A stretch of DNA of 64,000 bases, taken from NCBI GenBank assembly GCA_965279005.1, contig CBDIHK010000030.1:62001-126000 (forward strand), given 5' to 3'. The notes below the pieces were generated by a model. It saw only the letters and a list, made by a program, of their open reading frames with translations, searched no databases and had not been told where the DNA came from. The stretch comes from Planctobacterium sp965279005 (GTDB taxonomy: Bacteria; Pseudomonadota; Gammaproteobacteria; Enterobacterales; Alteromonadaceae). The translations under genes and the position numbers were made by a program. This document shows, one piece after another, positions 45,239 to 54,724 of the stretch; positions within the stretch are counted from its first letter, which is position 1, and every line of letters begins with the position of its first letter.

Positions 45239-46551
45239 TGGGCATTCTCGAATACTGATTTGACATAGGAGTTAAGGCGTTTTTCATCTTCTGGATGGAA
45301 CCCGACACGTCTGATCCGCTGTTTTTGCATTTCGTTGGGGTAGAAATATGTCACTCCGTGATAGCCCCGTTGCAGTGTTTCCCAAATTCCGCTGGGCATG
45401 CCTTTGACGGCTGTGCCCACCCATATCTCGCCTTCACCGCAGTTGACACATTTGGGGTTAAGGGCTTTGGCGCGATCCCCATCGTTGTGCATGACCAGTA
45501 CCCCATGCCCGGTTGCAAAGCCACCGATACATTGCCCTAGCCAACTAATGGCAACGCCATCCATGTCATATAGGCTCCAGGCTTGGCAGCCAGTGACGGC
45601 ATCTGCCATCATCCTGCCTTTTAAGGTGCGTTTGGCAGAGGCTTTGCCTAAGTCAAAGGTACCAGGCGTAAAAGTAATGCCTGAAGTAGGCGAGCTCGAA
45701 TTGCCTGTGTCTGGCGATGCTGGTGGTGGAGAAGCATTGCCTGGTGCCGGGTTGCCACCATTTCCATCTTCCCCTGTATCTGGCGCTGGCGTACCCCTTA
45801 CAATGGCAAGTAGCTCAGCCTCGAACGCTGAAGTGTCAAGTTGGTCATTGATTCTCCCTGTGGTACCGTCAAACAGTATGTGAACTTCATCTGGCGATAA
45901 CACGTGGTCGTAGATCCGCAAATCATCCATGACCCCTTCAAACTGGACTTCGTCACCAAGGCGCCGGTCAACGCCTATGGTGTGGGGGTCTTTGAATTGC
46001 ACGCCAGTACCGGTATATCGGGTACTATCTTCAAAGCCATCAATATAGATCCGTATTTTAGTGTTCTCTTCTTCGCCCTCTCGCACCATGGCTAGAAAGT
46101 GCCATTCGCCATCCCGGATACTCTGGTTGGATCTCAAGTCAACGTTGCCGTTGTTCCAATAAACGCGCACTGTGCCGCCTAATAACTCAAAATTGAAATT
46201 CGGACGGGCGTCATAATTGCCAATGATGATGCCCCTATCTGCATTGGTTGGGATTTTTAACCACAAAGAAACGCTCATGGGGCCGGTACCTATAGGGAGG
46301 GGCTGGGATAGGGTGATATGATCGTCGACGCCATCAAAGGCCAACGCCCCATTGACGTTGCCCTGTCGGTCTTCAGTGGCCGTTACCCCTTTCATCTGGC
46401 CATTCCAGACACCGACCACGTCCTTGGCATTGCCATCCATTGGCCAATGGGCAATCAAGCCTGCTTTTGCCGACGTAACCAATGATATAGCTAGAACTAG
46501 CAACAGTGTTTTTAAGCTGACAGGGACAAAGTTATTTTTTGATGGGTGCAT
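45235..46551 (-). CDS. Secreted LamG-domain protein
   Basis: 438 aa. Signal peptide (about 1-31, ending SAKA), a LamG/concanavalin-like domain (about 32-232; AHWPMDGNAKD, FDGVDDHITL, WHFLAMVREG), a Pro/Gly/Ser/Asp-rich linker (about 255-290) and an unrecognised C-terminal domain of about 145 residues with four or five cysteines. LamG domains bind glycans or proteins. First gene of the cluster. Its C-terminal domain might contact the Cys-rich domain of the next protein (inference). Confidence 0.82.
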   Translation of the reverse strand: MHPSKNNFVPVSLKTLLLVLAISLVTSAKAGLIAHWPMDGNAKDVVGVWNGQMKGVTATEDRQGNVNGALAFDGVDDHITLSQPLPIGTGPMSVSLWLKIPTNADRGIIIGNYDARPNFNFELLGGTVRVYWNNGNVDLRSNQSIRDGEWHFLAMVREGEEENTKIRIYIDGFEDSTRYTGTGVQFKDPHTIGVDRRLGDEVQFEGVMDDLRIYDHVLSPDEVHILFDGTTGRINDQLDTSAFEAELLAIVRGTPAPDTGEDGNGGNPAPGNASPPPASPDTGNSSSPTSGITFTPGTFDLGKASAKRTLKGRMMADAVTGCQAWSLYDMDGVAISWLGQCIGGFATGHGVLVMHNDGDRAKALNPKCVNCGEGEIWVGTAVKGMPSGIWETLQRGYHGVTYFYPNEMQKQRIRRVGFHPEDEKRLNSYVKSVFENAQ

Positions 46552-46838
46552 GCAGTTAGCCTCTACAAAATCAAATTAATTGATAGCCGATGGGCACTAC
46601 TTGATTTCCCCAGAAACAAGGTTGAAACTCACTTCTTGGGCTATCCTCTTTTTTAGGGTACTGCGCGGGTAGTAACAGGTGTTGACTCAGATCAAGTGCA
46701 AGTAGACAGAAGGTTTTTAATAATTGAGGCTAAGCAAAACGGGTAAAAAAACTGGTTTTGTTAGTCTTTTTTAACCTTGCCGGTACAGTTTGAGTTTTAT
46801 CATTAACAGCCTTTGACAGGCTGTGGGAATTAACGGAC

Positions 46839-47762
46839 ATGACAGATTCAATGATACTGCATCACTATGATAACTCTCCCTACGCGGAGAAAATTCGTTT
46901 GATGTTTGGTTTAACCCATTCTCATTGGAAGTCGTTGCTTTCGCCTATAAAACCGCCCAGGCCAAATGTGGATCCTTTAACCGGTGGCTACCGTCGTATC
47001 CCGGTTGCGCAGGATGGCGCGGATATATTTTGTGATACCACATTGATAGCGGAAGAAATTGCCAACCACACTGGTTATACGGGGCTCAATCCAGCCAATG
47101 TATCGCATGAGGCCAAGATACTTATGCAAAAGGCAGAGAAAGAAGGTTTTTTCGCTGCCATTGCTTCGGTGTCGCCATTCCGGCTGCTTGGCACTATGCT
47201 GCGCACCATGGGACCTGTGGAAATGATCCCGTTTATCATAGATCGTGCTGGCCTTTTAACAGGTGGCAGCCAAAAACAAACCAGCCCTGGCGAGGCAAAA
47301 CGTATTATGGCGGCTTTGTTAGAAGATTTGGACAAAAGGCTTAGCAACAATGCCTGGTTGGATGGTGACAAACCATCGGTTGCTGATTTCACTGTGTACC
47401 ATCCTTTGTGGCTGCACGTGCAATCCAGCCGCAAGCCAGTTCCTGGTGGAGCCAACGTGCAGCGCTGGTACCAAGCAGTAACAGACATCGGCCATGGCCA
47501 GCGCGAAGAGACTTCACGCGCCTATGCGTTCCAGATAGCCAAACTATCTTCGCCAAGGCCTTTGCCAAATAGTATCTCAGATGTGCCTATTGCAATTGGA
47601 TCAAAAGTTAGTATCGCACCCACTGACTATGGTGTTGAGCCAGTATTTGGTAATTTAGCTGCATTTACACAAAACCGCATAATCATAGCGAGGGAGACTG
47701 AACAGTTTGGCTTACTGCATGTGCATTTCCCCCGCGACGGCTATGCGTTAAAACAGCAATAG
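46839..47762 (+). CDS. Glutathione S-transferase family protein
   Basis: 307 aa. The N-terminal thioredoxin-like domain (MILHHYDNSPYAEKIRLMFG) has Ser/Tyr near the active-site position and the cis-Pro loop RRIPVAQDG, followed by an all-helical C-terminal domain with the conserved SVADFTVYHPLW. The last 80 residues, beta-rich, extend beyond a usual GST. Likely a detoxifying or redox enzyme; substrate unknown. The long gap before it (from 46552) holds the divergent promoters and nothing else I recognise. Confidence 0.85.
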   Translation: MTDSMILHHYDNSPYAEKIRLMFGLTHSHWKSLLSPIKPPRPNVDPLTGGYRRIPVAQDGADIFCDTTLIAEEIANHTGYTGLNPANVSHEAKILMQKAEKEGFFAAIASVSPFRLLGTMLRTMGPVEMIPFIIDRAGLLTGGSQKQTSPGEAKRIMAALLEDLDKRLSNNAWLDGDKPSVADFTVYHPLWLHVQSSRKPVPGGANVQRWYQAVTDIGHGQREETSRAYAFQIAKLSSPRPLPNSISDVPIAIGSKVSIAPTDYGVEPVFGNLAAFTQNRIIIARETEQFGLLHVHFPRDGYALKQQ

Positions 47763-47777
47763 GATTTTGTGCTGACT

Positions 47778-47797
47778 AAAGCCTTACAGGCTCTTTT
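47778..47797 (+). terminator. Short stem-loop with T tract after the GST gene
   Basis: AGCCT-TAC-AGGCT followed by CTTTT lies 15 bases past the GST stop. The stem is short (5 bp), so it is only a candidate terminator between two convergent genes. Confidence 0.4.
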
Positions 47798-47825
47798 ACG
47801 AACACAATTTGATGTCTAGCGACTG

Positions 47826-50435
47826 TTACAATGACAAACCGGTAGGCAGTTCATCACCCCACATTTGTTGGTTCATTTTGTCTTTGTTTTTACCCAAAGC
47901 AGCAATCTCAATTAGGCTCAGCTGTTTTCGGATGTCGTCGGGTAAGTGCCTAAATTCACCCAGGAATTCATCCACAAACGCTTGATCCAGGCGGAAGCTG
48001 GCATCGGCGTACATGAGCTGGCGGTTGAGCAGGCGCGCGGTGCAAAACACAAAATCCTGCTTTAACTTGGCATCGTTGAGCTGGTTAGCGCAGCTGTGCA
48101 CCACGTTGGTTTTAATATCCAAAGGCAAGCGCTCCAGGGAGCCAAGCAAGCGCAGTTTTTCTTCTAGGGCGGTAGCTACTTTCGGTTTACCGCCCTGTTT
48201 GCGTTGGTTGGCGTTAAGCACGTGGTTGATGTCAGAATAGATCACCAGTTGCTGCTGTTGGTTTAACCCGGCTGCGGCCCGGCGCCAAAAAGCCCACCAC
48301 TGTGCCCAGATGTCTTTTTGTTGGTTGTGCTGTAAGCCTTGGCCATATAGCCCCCATACCTGTTCAATCCGCTCACGGTCACCTACAAAACCCATACCAG
48401 GGCGCAGGCAGTAGCCCGCAATATTGAACCATCCGCGCTCGTGCTGGGGACTGCGCCTGCGGCGTTTGGCGTGTTTTAATAAATGGTCAAAAAGGCTTCT
48501 GGCAGTCAGGCTGCTCCAACTGTTGCGTGTACCCAGTAGTTTTTCTAGGGATTTCTTGAGCGGCTCTTTGGGCTGCCGTTTGGCCTGGTTGCCATACCAA
48601 TGTTCAATGATGTCTAGCGCCTGTGGCAGTTTCGGGTGGTGTTGCAAGCCATCGTTATCCTGCAAGGTTTCTTTGCGTAGGTTAAAGGCAAGTTGCCATT
48701 GTTGATCAGCACTTATTGCGAGCAGTTTTACATTGAGTACGCCGAGTTCATCCAGTAACGCCTCCAGCTCTACTTCAACTTCTCCCTCACCGGCTATTTG
48801 CGTGGTTAAAGGCGGCATAAGGTGCAGGCTTTCATGCCAAGGTGTAATCTGGCCAGCAGCGGTTTTTTGTTCTTCCAGGCTGTATGCCACCTGGAAACGC
48901 ACGCTTTGGCCCAAGGTCAGGGTAAAGCGCTGCCCAGGCAGCTTGATTGCAGCGTTGACTTGGGTCGCTTTGGGTAAAATGCACACGGCTTTTGCCCCGT
49001 GTTCGCTGTCCACCTGTAAAAAGTAATTACGCACTACGCTGCTGGCGATCAATTGCTGCTGCATAGCATGGGCGATCCCATATAAGGTGGCGCCCTTGGC
49101 AACCGCGTATTGGGGTTCCTGGTTACTTAACCACAGAACCGGATTGTCATTTTGTTGATCCTGCCAACTGGCCACCAAGTTTTGCAAGCGCTGGCTCACT
49201 TGTTGGCTTAAAAATGGCCCGCCGTTGAGCAACCAGACGTCTGGGATAAACTTGCCCGGTTGCCCGGCGGCATCTTGCTGCGGGTCGCTGCTATTGTGCT
49301 GCTGTAAAAACCAAGCAATATGCCTAGAAATAGCGGCGTCGCTTGGGTAGGGCAGGCCGGTGTCGGCCAATGAACGCTTTCTGGTTTTCGGCTTGCTGTC
49401 GGCGGCGACTGTCGGGAAAAAACCTTCGAGCAGGAGTTGCTCGCTTTCTTTGAGGGTCAAGCGGGTTTCTTTAATCCCGGCAAACAAACCGCTGCCGCCG
49501 GTTTGCCACTGTAACCTGGTTTCTTCAGGTGGCGTATCTGACAAAAATGCTTCTTTGGCTTTTTGGCATTGGCCTACCAACTTGTTGATATTGGCTAATG
49601 TTGGCTCTAGTTCCAGTTTCTCCAAGGCCCGCGCTGCCAAGGCCAAATCCATATTGTCGCCACCCAGCATAAGGTGCTCGCCGACGGCGATTCGTTCAAA
49701 AGTTGGCGCTTCCCCCACTTTAGAGGGCGTTATTTTAACTAGGGTAAAGTCAGTGGTGCCGCCGCCCACGTCGCACACCATCAGGGTGGATCGTTGCGCC
49801 AAGGTCTTGGCATCATGCTGTTTTAGCCAAAAGTAACAAGCGGCTTGGGGCTCTTCCAAAAGTTTGAAATTAGACAAGCCGGTGCGCTGCAGGGCCTCAA
49901 TGGTCAGGGCGCGCGCGATATCATCAAACGAGGCCGGCACTGTCACCACGAGTTGTTGTTTTGCCATTGGGTGTTTGGGAAAACAATAATCCCAAGCTGC
50001 TTGGATATAGGCCAGGTAACTGGCTGTAGCCTCAAGTGGTGTACAGGTGGCGACGCCCTCAGGGGCGCCTTTTGGCAGTTGGATTTGGTCATTGGATTCG
50101 GCCAGGTATCCCAACCAGCTTTTCGCACTTGTGATGCATTTGCTTGGCGTTTTGTTGCCCAATTCGTGGGCGAGTTTGCCAATGATGGCCTCTGGCAGCG
50201 ACTGGTTGTACTTGTCCACACCCCAGGGCAAGGCTAGTTGCGCCCGGTCAAATTCGGCCTGGTGGTGGTACCTGGCCGCTGGCAACATTGGCAGAGATTC
50301 CATTTGGCCTGGTGCCACAAGTTGCGGGATAGGGAACAGCTCAACCGGCGCGTAAGCCTTGGTTGCTGGATTAAAGTGGGCGTAGCTCACCACTATATTG
50401 GTGGTGCCCAGGTCAATGCCGATAACAGTTTTCAT
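47826..50435 (-). CDS. Hsp70-family protein with DUF3731-like C-terminus
   Basis: Actin-fold ATPase related to DnaK but not a standard chaperone. 869 aa: phosphate-1 IGIDLGTTNIVVSY at the N-terminus, phosphate-2 VCDVGGGTTDFTLV (about 225), a LLNGGPF adenosine-type motif, then a long C-terminal helical extension (about 590-869) in place of the usual substrate-binding domain and lid. Second Hsp70 gene of a cassette with another Hsp70 and a DUF2760 gene, a grouping known in many proteobacteria without assigned function. The adenosine site looks intact; clients unknown. Confidence 0.88.
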   Translation of the reverse strand: MKTVIGIDLGTTNIVVSYAHFNPATKAYAPVELFPIPQLVAPGQMESLPMLPAARYHHQAEFDRAQLALPWGVDKYNQSLPEAIIGKLAHELGNKTPSKCITSAKSWLGYLAESNDQIQLPKGAPEGVATCTPLEATASYLAYIQAAWDYCFPKHPMAKQQLVVTVPASFDDIARALTIEALQRTGLSNFKLLEEPQAACYFWLKQHDAKTLAQRSTLMVCDVGGGTTDFTLVKITPSKVGEAPTFERIAVGEHLMLGGDNMDLALAARALEKLELEPTLANINKLVGQCQKAKEAFLSDTPPEETRLQWQTGGSGLFAGIKETRLTLKESEQLLLEGFFPTVAADSKPKTRKRSLADTGLPYPSDAAISRHIAWFLQQHNSSDPQQDAAGQPGKFIPDVWLLNGGPFLSQQVSQRLQNLVASWQDQQNDNPVLWLSNQEPQYAVAKGATLYGIAHAMQQQLIASSVVRNYFLQVDSEHGAKAVCILPKATQVNAAIKLPGQRFTLTLGQSVRFQVAYSLEEQKTAAGQITPWHESLHLMPPLTTQIAGEGEVEVELEALLDELGVLNVKLLAISADQQWQLAFNLRKETLQDNDGLQHHPKLPQALDIIEHWYGNQAKRQPKEPLKKSLEKLLGTRNSWSSLTARSLFDHLLKHAKRRRRSPQHERGWFNIAGYCLRPGMGFVGDRERIEQVWGLYGQGLQHNQQKDIWAQWWAFWRRAAAGLNQQQQLVIYSDINHVLNANQRKQGGKPKVATALEEKLRLLGSLERLPLDIKTNVVHSCANQLNDAKLKQDFVFCTARLLNRQLMYADASFRLDQAFVDEFLGEFRHLPDDIRKQLSLIEIAALGKNKDKMNQQMWGDELPTGLSL

Positions 50436-50554
50436 TAGATGCAGTAAGCCGGTTGCAGTGGGCTGTTTGGGTAAAACACTATAAGTGTAAAGGTAGGGGC
50501 ACGGCGCGGTTGCGACAAGCCCCTAGACGTGAAACTTCGCTTTTTTACCAGGTT

Positions 50555-52369
50555 TTATGCAGGCCGGGTCTCAAAGTTCACTTGCCACTGGCCTTCGCCG
50601 TTTTCCTCAACGGCGGTTAGCACCAAGGTACCAAGTTCATTGATGGCCGCTTGTAGCTGCACGTTTACCGTTTGTCCGGCCTGGTGGCTATCAGAATGTA
50701 AGGTCACTGCGATTTCCGGCAGTTCCGTTAACTCGTCTTCTTGCCAATAGTCCAAGCGCACGCCAGATTGGTCTTCGCGGCGCACTTTAGATTCGTAGAA
50801 TTTGAAGTAGACCGGTTCACCTACGGTCAAGGCAAAGTTTTGCGCTGGCAATTCTGCCTTGGTGCCTTCTTCCATACCAAATGGCGCCAAACACAGTGCT
50901 TCCATAGGAGGCGCCAGTCCTGGTATAGCAGGCATCGCGCTTTCAATGCCTACATAATAGGCCGCAGCTGTACCACCGCGGATACGCACCCCTTCCCCTA
51001 AGCGAACCTGGCCATAATAGCTGGCACCATTGGCGACAGCCTGGTCAACATCGATACCCGACAGGACGCTGACAGGTTCAGCACCATCGGCTTGCAACCA
51101 TTGGTTTATCACCTCCGTAATACGGGTCACTATGCTGTGGGCTTTTGCGACTCCACCGTTAAACAGGATGGCCGTTGGGTGGATAAAGGCGGCGGCTTCA
51201 TTGGCAGCCATGCCTTCTACGTTGTGCGCGGCGGTTTTTTGCCGAGTAAGGAAGCTTGCTAGGTGGCGGGTAATGGCCGGATCCTGCTCGTAAGGCAAGC
51301 TAATGGTGGACAGTGCCGTACGGGGACGGCGTTGCAGCTGCGCATCTACCGCGACATGCGGGAAGAAGCCTTCAACTAATACTGAGTTTACCTCGTCACG
51401 GGTCAGTTCTGAGGTCAAGCTGCCTCCCATCAAGCTGGAGCCACGGCTGGGTACAACCAATGGCATGCTCTGGGTGTCGTTGTCAGCTAGCAAGGTTTCT
51501 TTGGCGTGGCGGCAAGCGTGGGCAAGGCCCGCGATTTGCCAAGGTTGCAGGCGTTTGCCTTGCTGGGCTAATTTTTGGGCAACAACGTGGGCAAGTGTCA
51601 AATCCATGTTGTCGCCACCCAGCAGGATATGGTCACCGACGGCTACCCGGTTTAACTGCAAAGAGCCTTCTGATTCGGTAACAGCGATAAGCGACAAGTC
51701 AGTGGTACCACCACCGATATCTACTACCAGGATCACATCGCCTACGCTGACTTGTTCGCGCCAGCCATCGCCAGCTTTGGCGATCCAACTGTAAAGGGCA
51801 GCTTGCGGCTCTTCCAATAATATGGCGTTACCGAGGCCGGCTTCACGGGCAGCTTCCATGGTGAGTTCGCGGGCACCGGGGTCAAACGAAGCGGGAACCG
51901 TTATCACGAGCTGCTGTTGGCTAATATCGGCCTCTGGATGGGCATGGTTCCATGCATTGCGCAGGTGCTCCAAATAGTATTTGGACACATCGTAGGGCGA
52001 CAGCTTGTGCACGTCCTCGGGCGCTTCTAAGGGCAGGAAACCTGAGCGGCGATCTACCTCTCCATGGCACAACCAACTTTTGGCACTGCTAATGACGCGA
52101 TCCGGGGACTTTACGCCCAGGTCACGCGCCATGCTACCTACCAGGCTGTGACTTTGATGCCAAGGCAACGGCAATTGCTGTGCATCAAACTGGGAAGCAT
52201 GGGGTAAAAAGGTGAATGACGGCAGCGCGGGCTTAGCTTCAACCTGGCCCGCTGCAACTAATTGCGGAATGCCAAAAGTATGTAGCTGGCTAGTGTCTTC
52301 TAATTCACAAAAGGCAAGCACACAGTGGGTGGTGCCTAAATCTATTCCAATACTATATTTAGCATCCAT
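50555..52369 (-). CDS. Hsp70-family protein (shorter paralog)
   Basis: 604 aa: IGIDLGTTHCVLAF, VVDIGGGTTDLSLI and an FNGGVAK adenosine motif, with a short beta-rich C-terminal part and no DnaK-like lid or EEVD tail. The start ATG shares a base with the stop of the DUF2760 gene, and the longer Hsp70 follows after about 120 bases. The pair may work as one machine. Client and nucleotide-exchange partners are not in the cassette. Confidence 0.9.
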   Translation of the reverse strand: MDAKYSIGIDLGTTHCVLAFCELEDTSQLHTFGIPQLVAAGQVEAKPALPSFTFLPHASQFDAQQLPLPWHQSHSLVGSMARDLGVKSPDRVISSAKSWLCHGEVDRRSGFLPLEAPEDVHKLSPYDVSKYYLEHLRNAWNHAHPEADISQQQLVITVPASFDPGARELTMEAAREAGLGNAILLEEPQAALYSWIAKAGDGWREQVSVGDVILVVDIGGGTTDLSLIAVTESEGSLQLNRVAVGDHILLGGDNMDLTLAHVVAQKLAQQGKRLQPWQIAGLAHACRHAKETLLADNDTQSMPLVVPSRGSSLMGGSLTSELTRDEVNSVLVEGFFPHVAVDAQLQRRPRTALSTISLPYEQDPAITRHLASFLTRQKTAAHNVEGMAANEAAAFIHPTAILFNGGVAKAHSIVTRITEVINQWLQADGAEPVSVLSGIDVDQAVANGASYYGQVRLGEGVRIRGGTAAAYYVGIESAMPAIPGLAPPMEALCLAPFGMEEGTKAELPAQNFALTVGEPVYFKFYESKVRREDQSGVRLDYWQEDELTELPEIAVTLHSDSHQAGQTVNVQLQAAINELGTLVLTAVEENGEGQWQVNFETRPA

Positions 52370-52905
52370 TAGAGTTCGACCTCCGCAGGAGCCACTACAC
52401 TAAGGTCTGAACCTTCAGCGACAGCAGGTAAGTTGATTTGTGTGATTTTCCAACCTTTATGGATCAGGGTGCCATTGTATGGGGCGTCACCTGAAATATT
52501 GCCCACTAGGCGGTAGGCTGAACGGTCATAATCTGCGGCCAAATTAAGGCTGTCACCTTCTGCAACTTCTGCAACAGGCGCCAAGGCAACATGGCCAGCC
52601 AAGCTGGCTTTTACACCCTGGTGCACAACGCGGGCAGCCGCGGCTACCTGGTCGTCGGCAAAAGCATTGATATCTTCATTGATAAAATCTAACAGACGTC
52701 CGTCTTTTTGTAATAGTGCTAAAAGCTGGGCAGCGGCATCTGTATCGTTTTGTTGCAAGGTGATCGCAGGTTCTGGTGCTACTTCCGGTTCGGCTTCCGG
52801 TTCAGCTGGTTGCTGAGAGGCAAATAATGATTGGGTGTAGCTCGCGCTGAAAATCATTTTAATAGCCATAGAAAGGCGGGTAAAAAAAGAAAATTGTGTT
52901 TCCAT
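52369..52905 (-). CDS. DUF2760 family protein
   Basis: 178 aa. N-terminal helix, a Pro/Glu-rich low-complexity stretch (about 33-50, PAEPEAEPEVAPEPA), then the conserved domain (AAQLLALLQKDGRLLDFINED, YNGTLIHKGWKI) of the DUF2760 family. Always found next to Hsp70-like genes; here coupled to the short Hsp70 by a one-base overlap. Function unknown, likely a dedicated cofactor. It has no signal peptide. A hairpin (CTGCCC-ATTCCG-GGGCAG, 52927-52944) lies in its leader. Confidence 0.85.
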   Translation of the reverse strand: METQFSFFTRLSMAIKMIFSASYTQSLFASQQPAEPEAEPEVAPEPAITLQQNDTDAAAQLLALLQKDGRLLDFINEDINAFADDQVAAAARVVHQGVKASLAGHVALAPVAEVAEGDSLNLAADYDRSAYRLVGNISGDAPYNGTLIHKGWKITQINLPAVAEGSDLSVVAPAEVEL

Positions 52906-53141
52906 TGTCGGTTCTCCAAAATTGCACTGCCCATTCCGGGGCAGGAGGATGAAAAATGAGTCGCATGAATACAGGTTTTTGCAGTTGCAAAGGAACCTAT
53001 GCTAACGCCGCGGAATTTAGCAGATTATTGTTGTAGAAACACGCAAAAACTGCTTAAAAAGGCGGCGATGGGGCAAAAAAACGCAGATTTAAAATGGTAT
53101 TAACACAATGCTTATCTGGCTTTTACATTCAAACAAACGTT

Positions 53142-53849
53142 TTAGTGATTATTTGTTGTGGTTATATCGGGGAGGCATTGCTCGCCTGCAAATAAGCGCT
53201 GCATAATATCGCGCTCGGTGCTGACCATTGGCAGGATGAAGTCTTCGATTTCACCGATTTTTTTAAAGGCATCAAAACCATCTTCCAGGAAGTTTTGCAA
53301 GGTTTCCAAACCAGCGAGTTTGGCTGGGGTGCGCGCCATCACCAGGATCATGCCTATGCCTGGTATCTTGACCACGCTTGCCAAATCCAAACCCAATTGT
53401 TCAATGTAGTCTATTTGCAACTTGCGCTGCTCGGCATTGTCGCTGGCTGCATAGGCCTGCGCGTAGCTTTGCGAGGTGATGGGTTGCTCGCCTAGATGTT
53501 CCAATAGCGTAACATCCAGTTCCTGCGACAAGGCGTTTAGGTGGATAGCGACTTCCAGTGATTCCAACGCCTCAACCGGTAGCCACTTTTCCATTTTTGG
53601 CACGACTTTGGCGATATCCTGGTCGCGTTGGCTAAAGTCTTTTGGGCCGTATAGTTCGTCCACAAAAAAATTGATGGCGGGCACGTATTGCGGCGTTTCT
53701 AGGGCTTTGGCATGGCTGGTCAACAGGCGCTCACATTGCCATTCCCGCAGTGCAATCAAACGGTTACCCAATTGCCTGTCTTGCACTTGCTGAAACAGCT
53801 GCGCCGATTCAGTCAGGTATTTAATAATGTTTTCGACCTGTTTTCCCAT
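53142..53849 (-). CDS. FFLEELY-motif protein
   Basis: 235-aa helical protein with INFFVDELYGPKDFSQRD, the variant of the motif naming the FFLEELY family, and a hydrophobic segment (IPGIGMILVMARTPA) later. No known function. It starts 13 bases after the nitroreductase stop, so the two are probably co-transcribed, and it sits upstream of the Hsp70/DUF2760 cassette with a 236-base gap. Confidence 0.78.
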   Translation of the reverse strand: MGKQVENIIKYLTESAQLFQQVQDRQLGNRLIALREWQCERLLTSHAKALETPQYVPAINFFVDELYGPKDFSQRDQDIAKVVPKMEKWLPVEALESLEVAIHLNALSQELDVTLLEHLGEQPITSQSYAQAYAASDNAEQRKLQIDYIEQLGLDLASVVKIPGIGMILVMARTPAKLAGLETLQNFLEDGFDAFKKIGEIEDFILPMVSTERDIMQRLFAGEQCLPDITTTNNH

Positions 53850-53862
53850 GCTTGTTTTGCCC

Positions 53863-54582
53863 TTACTTCTCTACAATCAGCAAATCTGACATTGCCATTT
53901 TTTCCGGTCGATACGAGTTGACCTTATCGTCGGCCGGGTAGCCCAATGCCATACCACATACTAGTTTGTAATGTTTGGGGACTTTGAAGTAATTATCAAG
54001 GGGTTTACGCCAAATTCCCAACGCGCCCATGGCGCACGTGCCCAAGCCATGGTCAGTGGCTGCAAGCATTAAGGTTTGCATAAAAATGCCCAAATCCACT
54101 AGGGCTGTATGCTTCATCCTGGGATCGACAAAAAAGAACAAGGCTACAGGCGCATCAAAGAAAGTGAAGTTACGTGCCATGTGTTCATCCCGGGCTTTGC
54201 GGTCTTTGCGCTCAATGCCTAGTACTTCATACAAACCCATGCCTGTGGCTACCCGGCGCTGCTGGAAAATACCGGGATATCTGCCTAGGATGGGTTTGAA
54301 ATCACTGTCGGGCATGGCATCGCTGGTCAGTGCGGAAACCAGCTTTTTCGGAAGCGGTTGTTTGTTGATAGCGCTAGAGCGCCAATATTTGTCTTCTAGC
54401 TCGGCACCGAGCTTTTTAGCAATGTCGCCCTGGGCGATTGCCATCTTATAGGGTTGTGAATTGGAACTACTGGGTGACTCTAATGCTGTTTCGAACAGGT
54501 TATTTAACATTTCCTGGCTAACAGGTTTGTCTGTAAAGGCACGGATACTGCGCCGTGAGTTGATAATATCCTGGAATTCCAT
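53863..54582 (-). CDS. Nitroreductase family protein
   Basis: FMN-dependent NAD(P)H oxidoreductase of the NfsA/NfsB/Frm2 fold, 239 aa. FMN-binding RRSIRAFTDKPV near the N-terminus, SPSSSNSQPYK, and GLGTCAMGALG in the C-terminal half. Physiological substrate unknown (quinones and nitro compounds are typical). First gene of a pair with the FFLEELY-motif gene; divergent from epmC. Confidence 0.92.
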   Translation of the reverse strand: MEFQDIINSRRSIRAFTDKPVSQEMLNNLFETALESPSSSNSQPYKMAIAQGDIAKKLGAELEDKYWRSSAINKQPLPKKLVSALTSDAMPDSDFKPILGRYPGIFQQRRVATGMGLYEVLGIERKDRKARDEHMARNFTFFDAPVALFFFVDPRMKHTALVDLGIFMQTLMLAATDHGLGTCAMGALGIWRKPLDNYFKVPKHYKLVCGMALGYPADDKVNSYRPEKMAMSDLLIVEK

Positions 54583-54724
54583 CTAATGGTTTCCTCTGTA
54601 ACTGGTACGACCATCATGCCAAAGATGGCGTTATCTGCACAAGCCAAGATTTGTCCTGTACAGCATTTTCCTGGTTATTAGGCTATACTGCGCCCCTTTT
54701 ATACCAAGACCAGCTAAAACATCT

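Noticed and set aside
53060..53141. Possible heat-shock (sigma-32) promoter before the DUF2760/Hsp70 cassette
   Set aside because: A CCCCAT element exists on the minus strand (about 53068-53073), but no CTTGAA-like -35 lies at the needed 13-15 bases. The only TTTGAA is more than 50 bases away.
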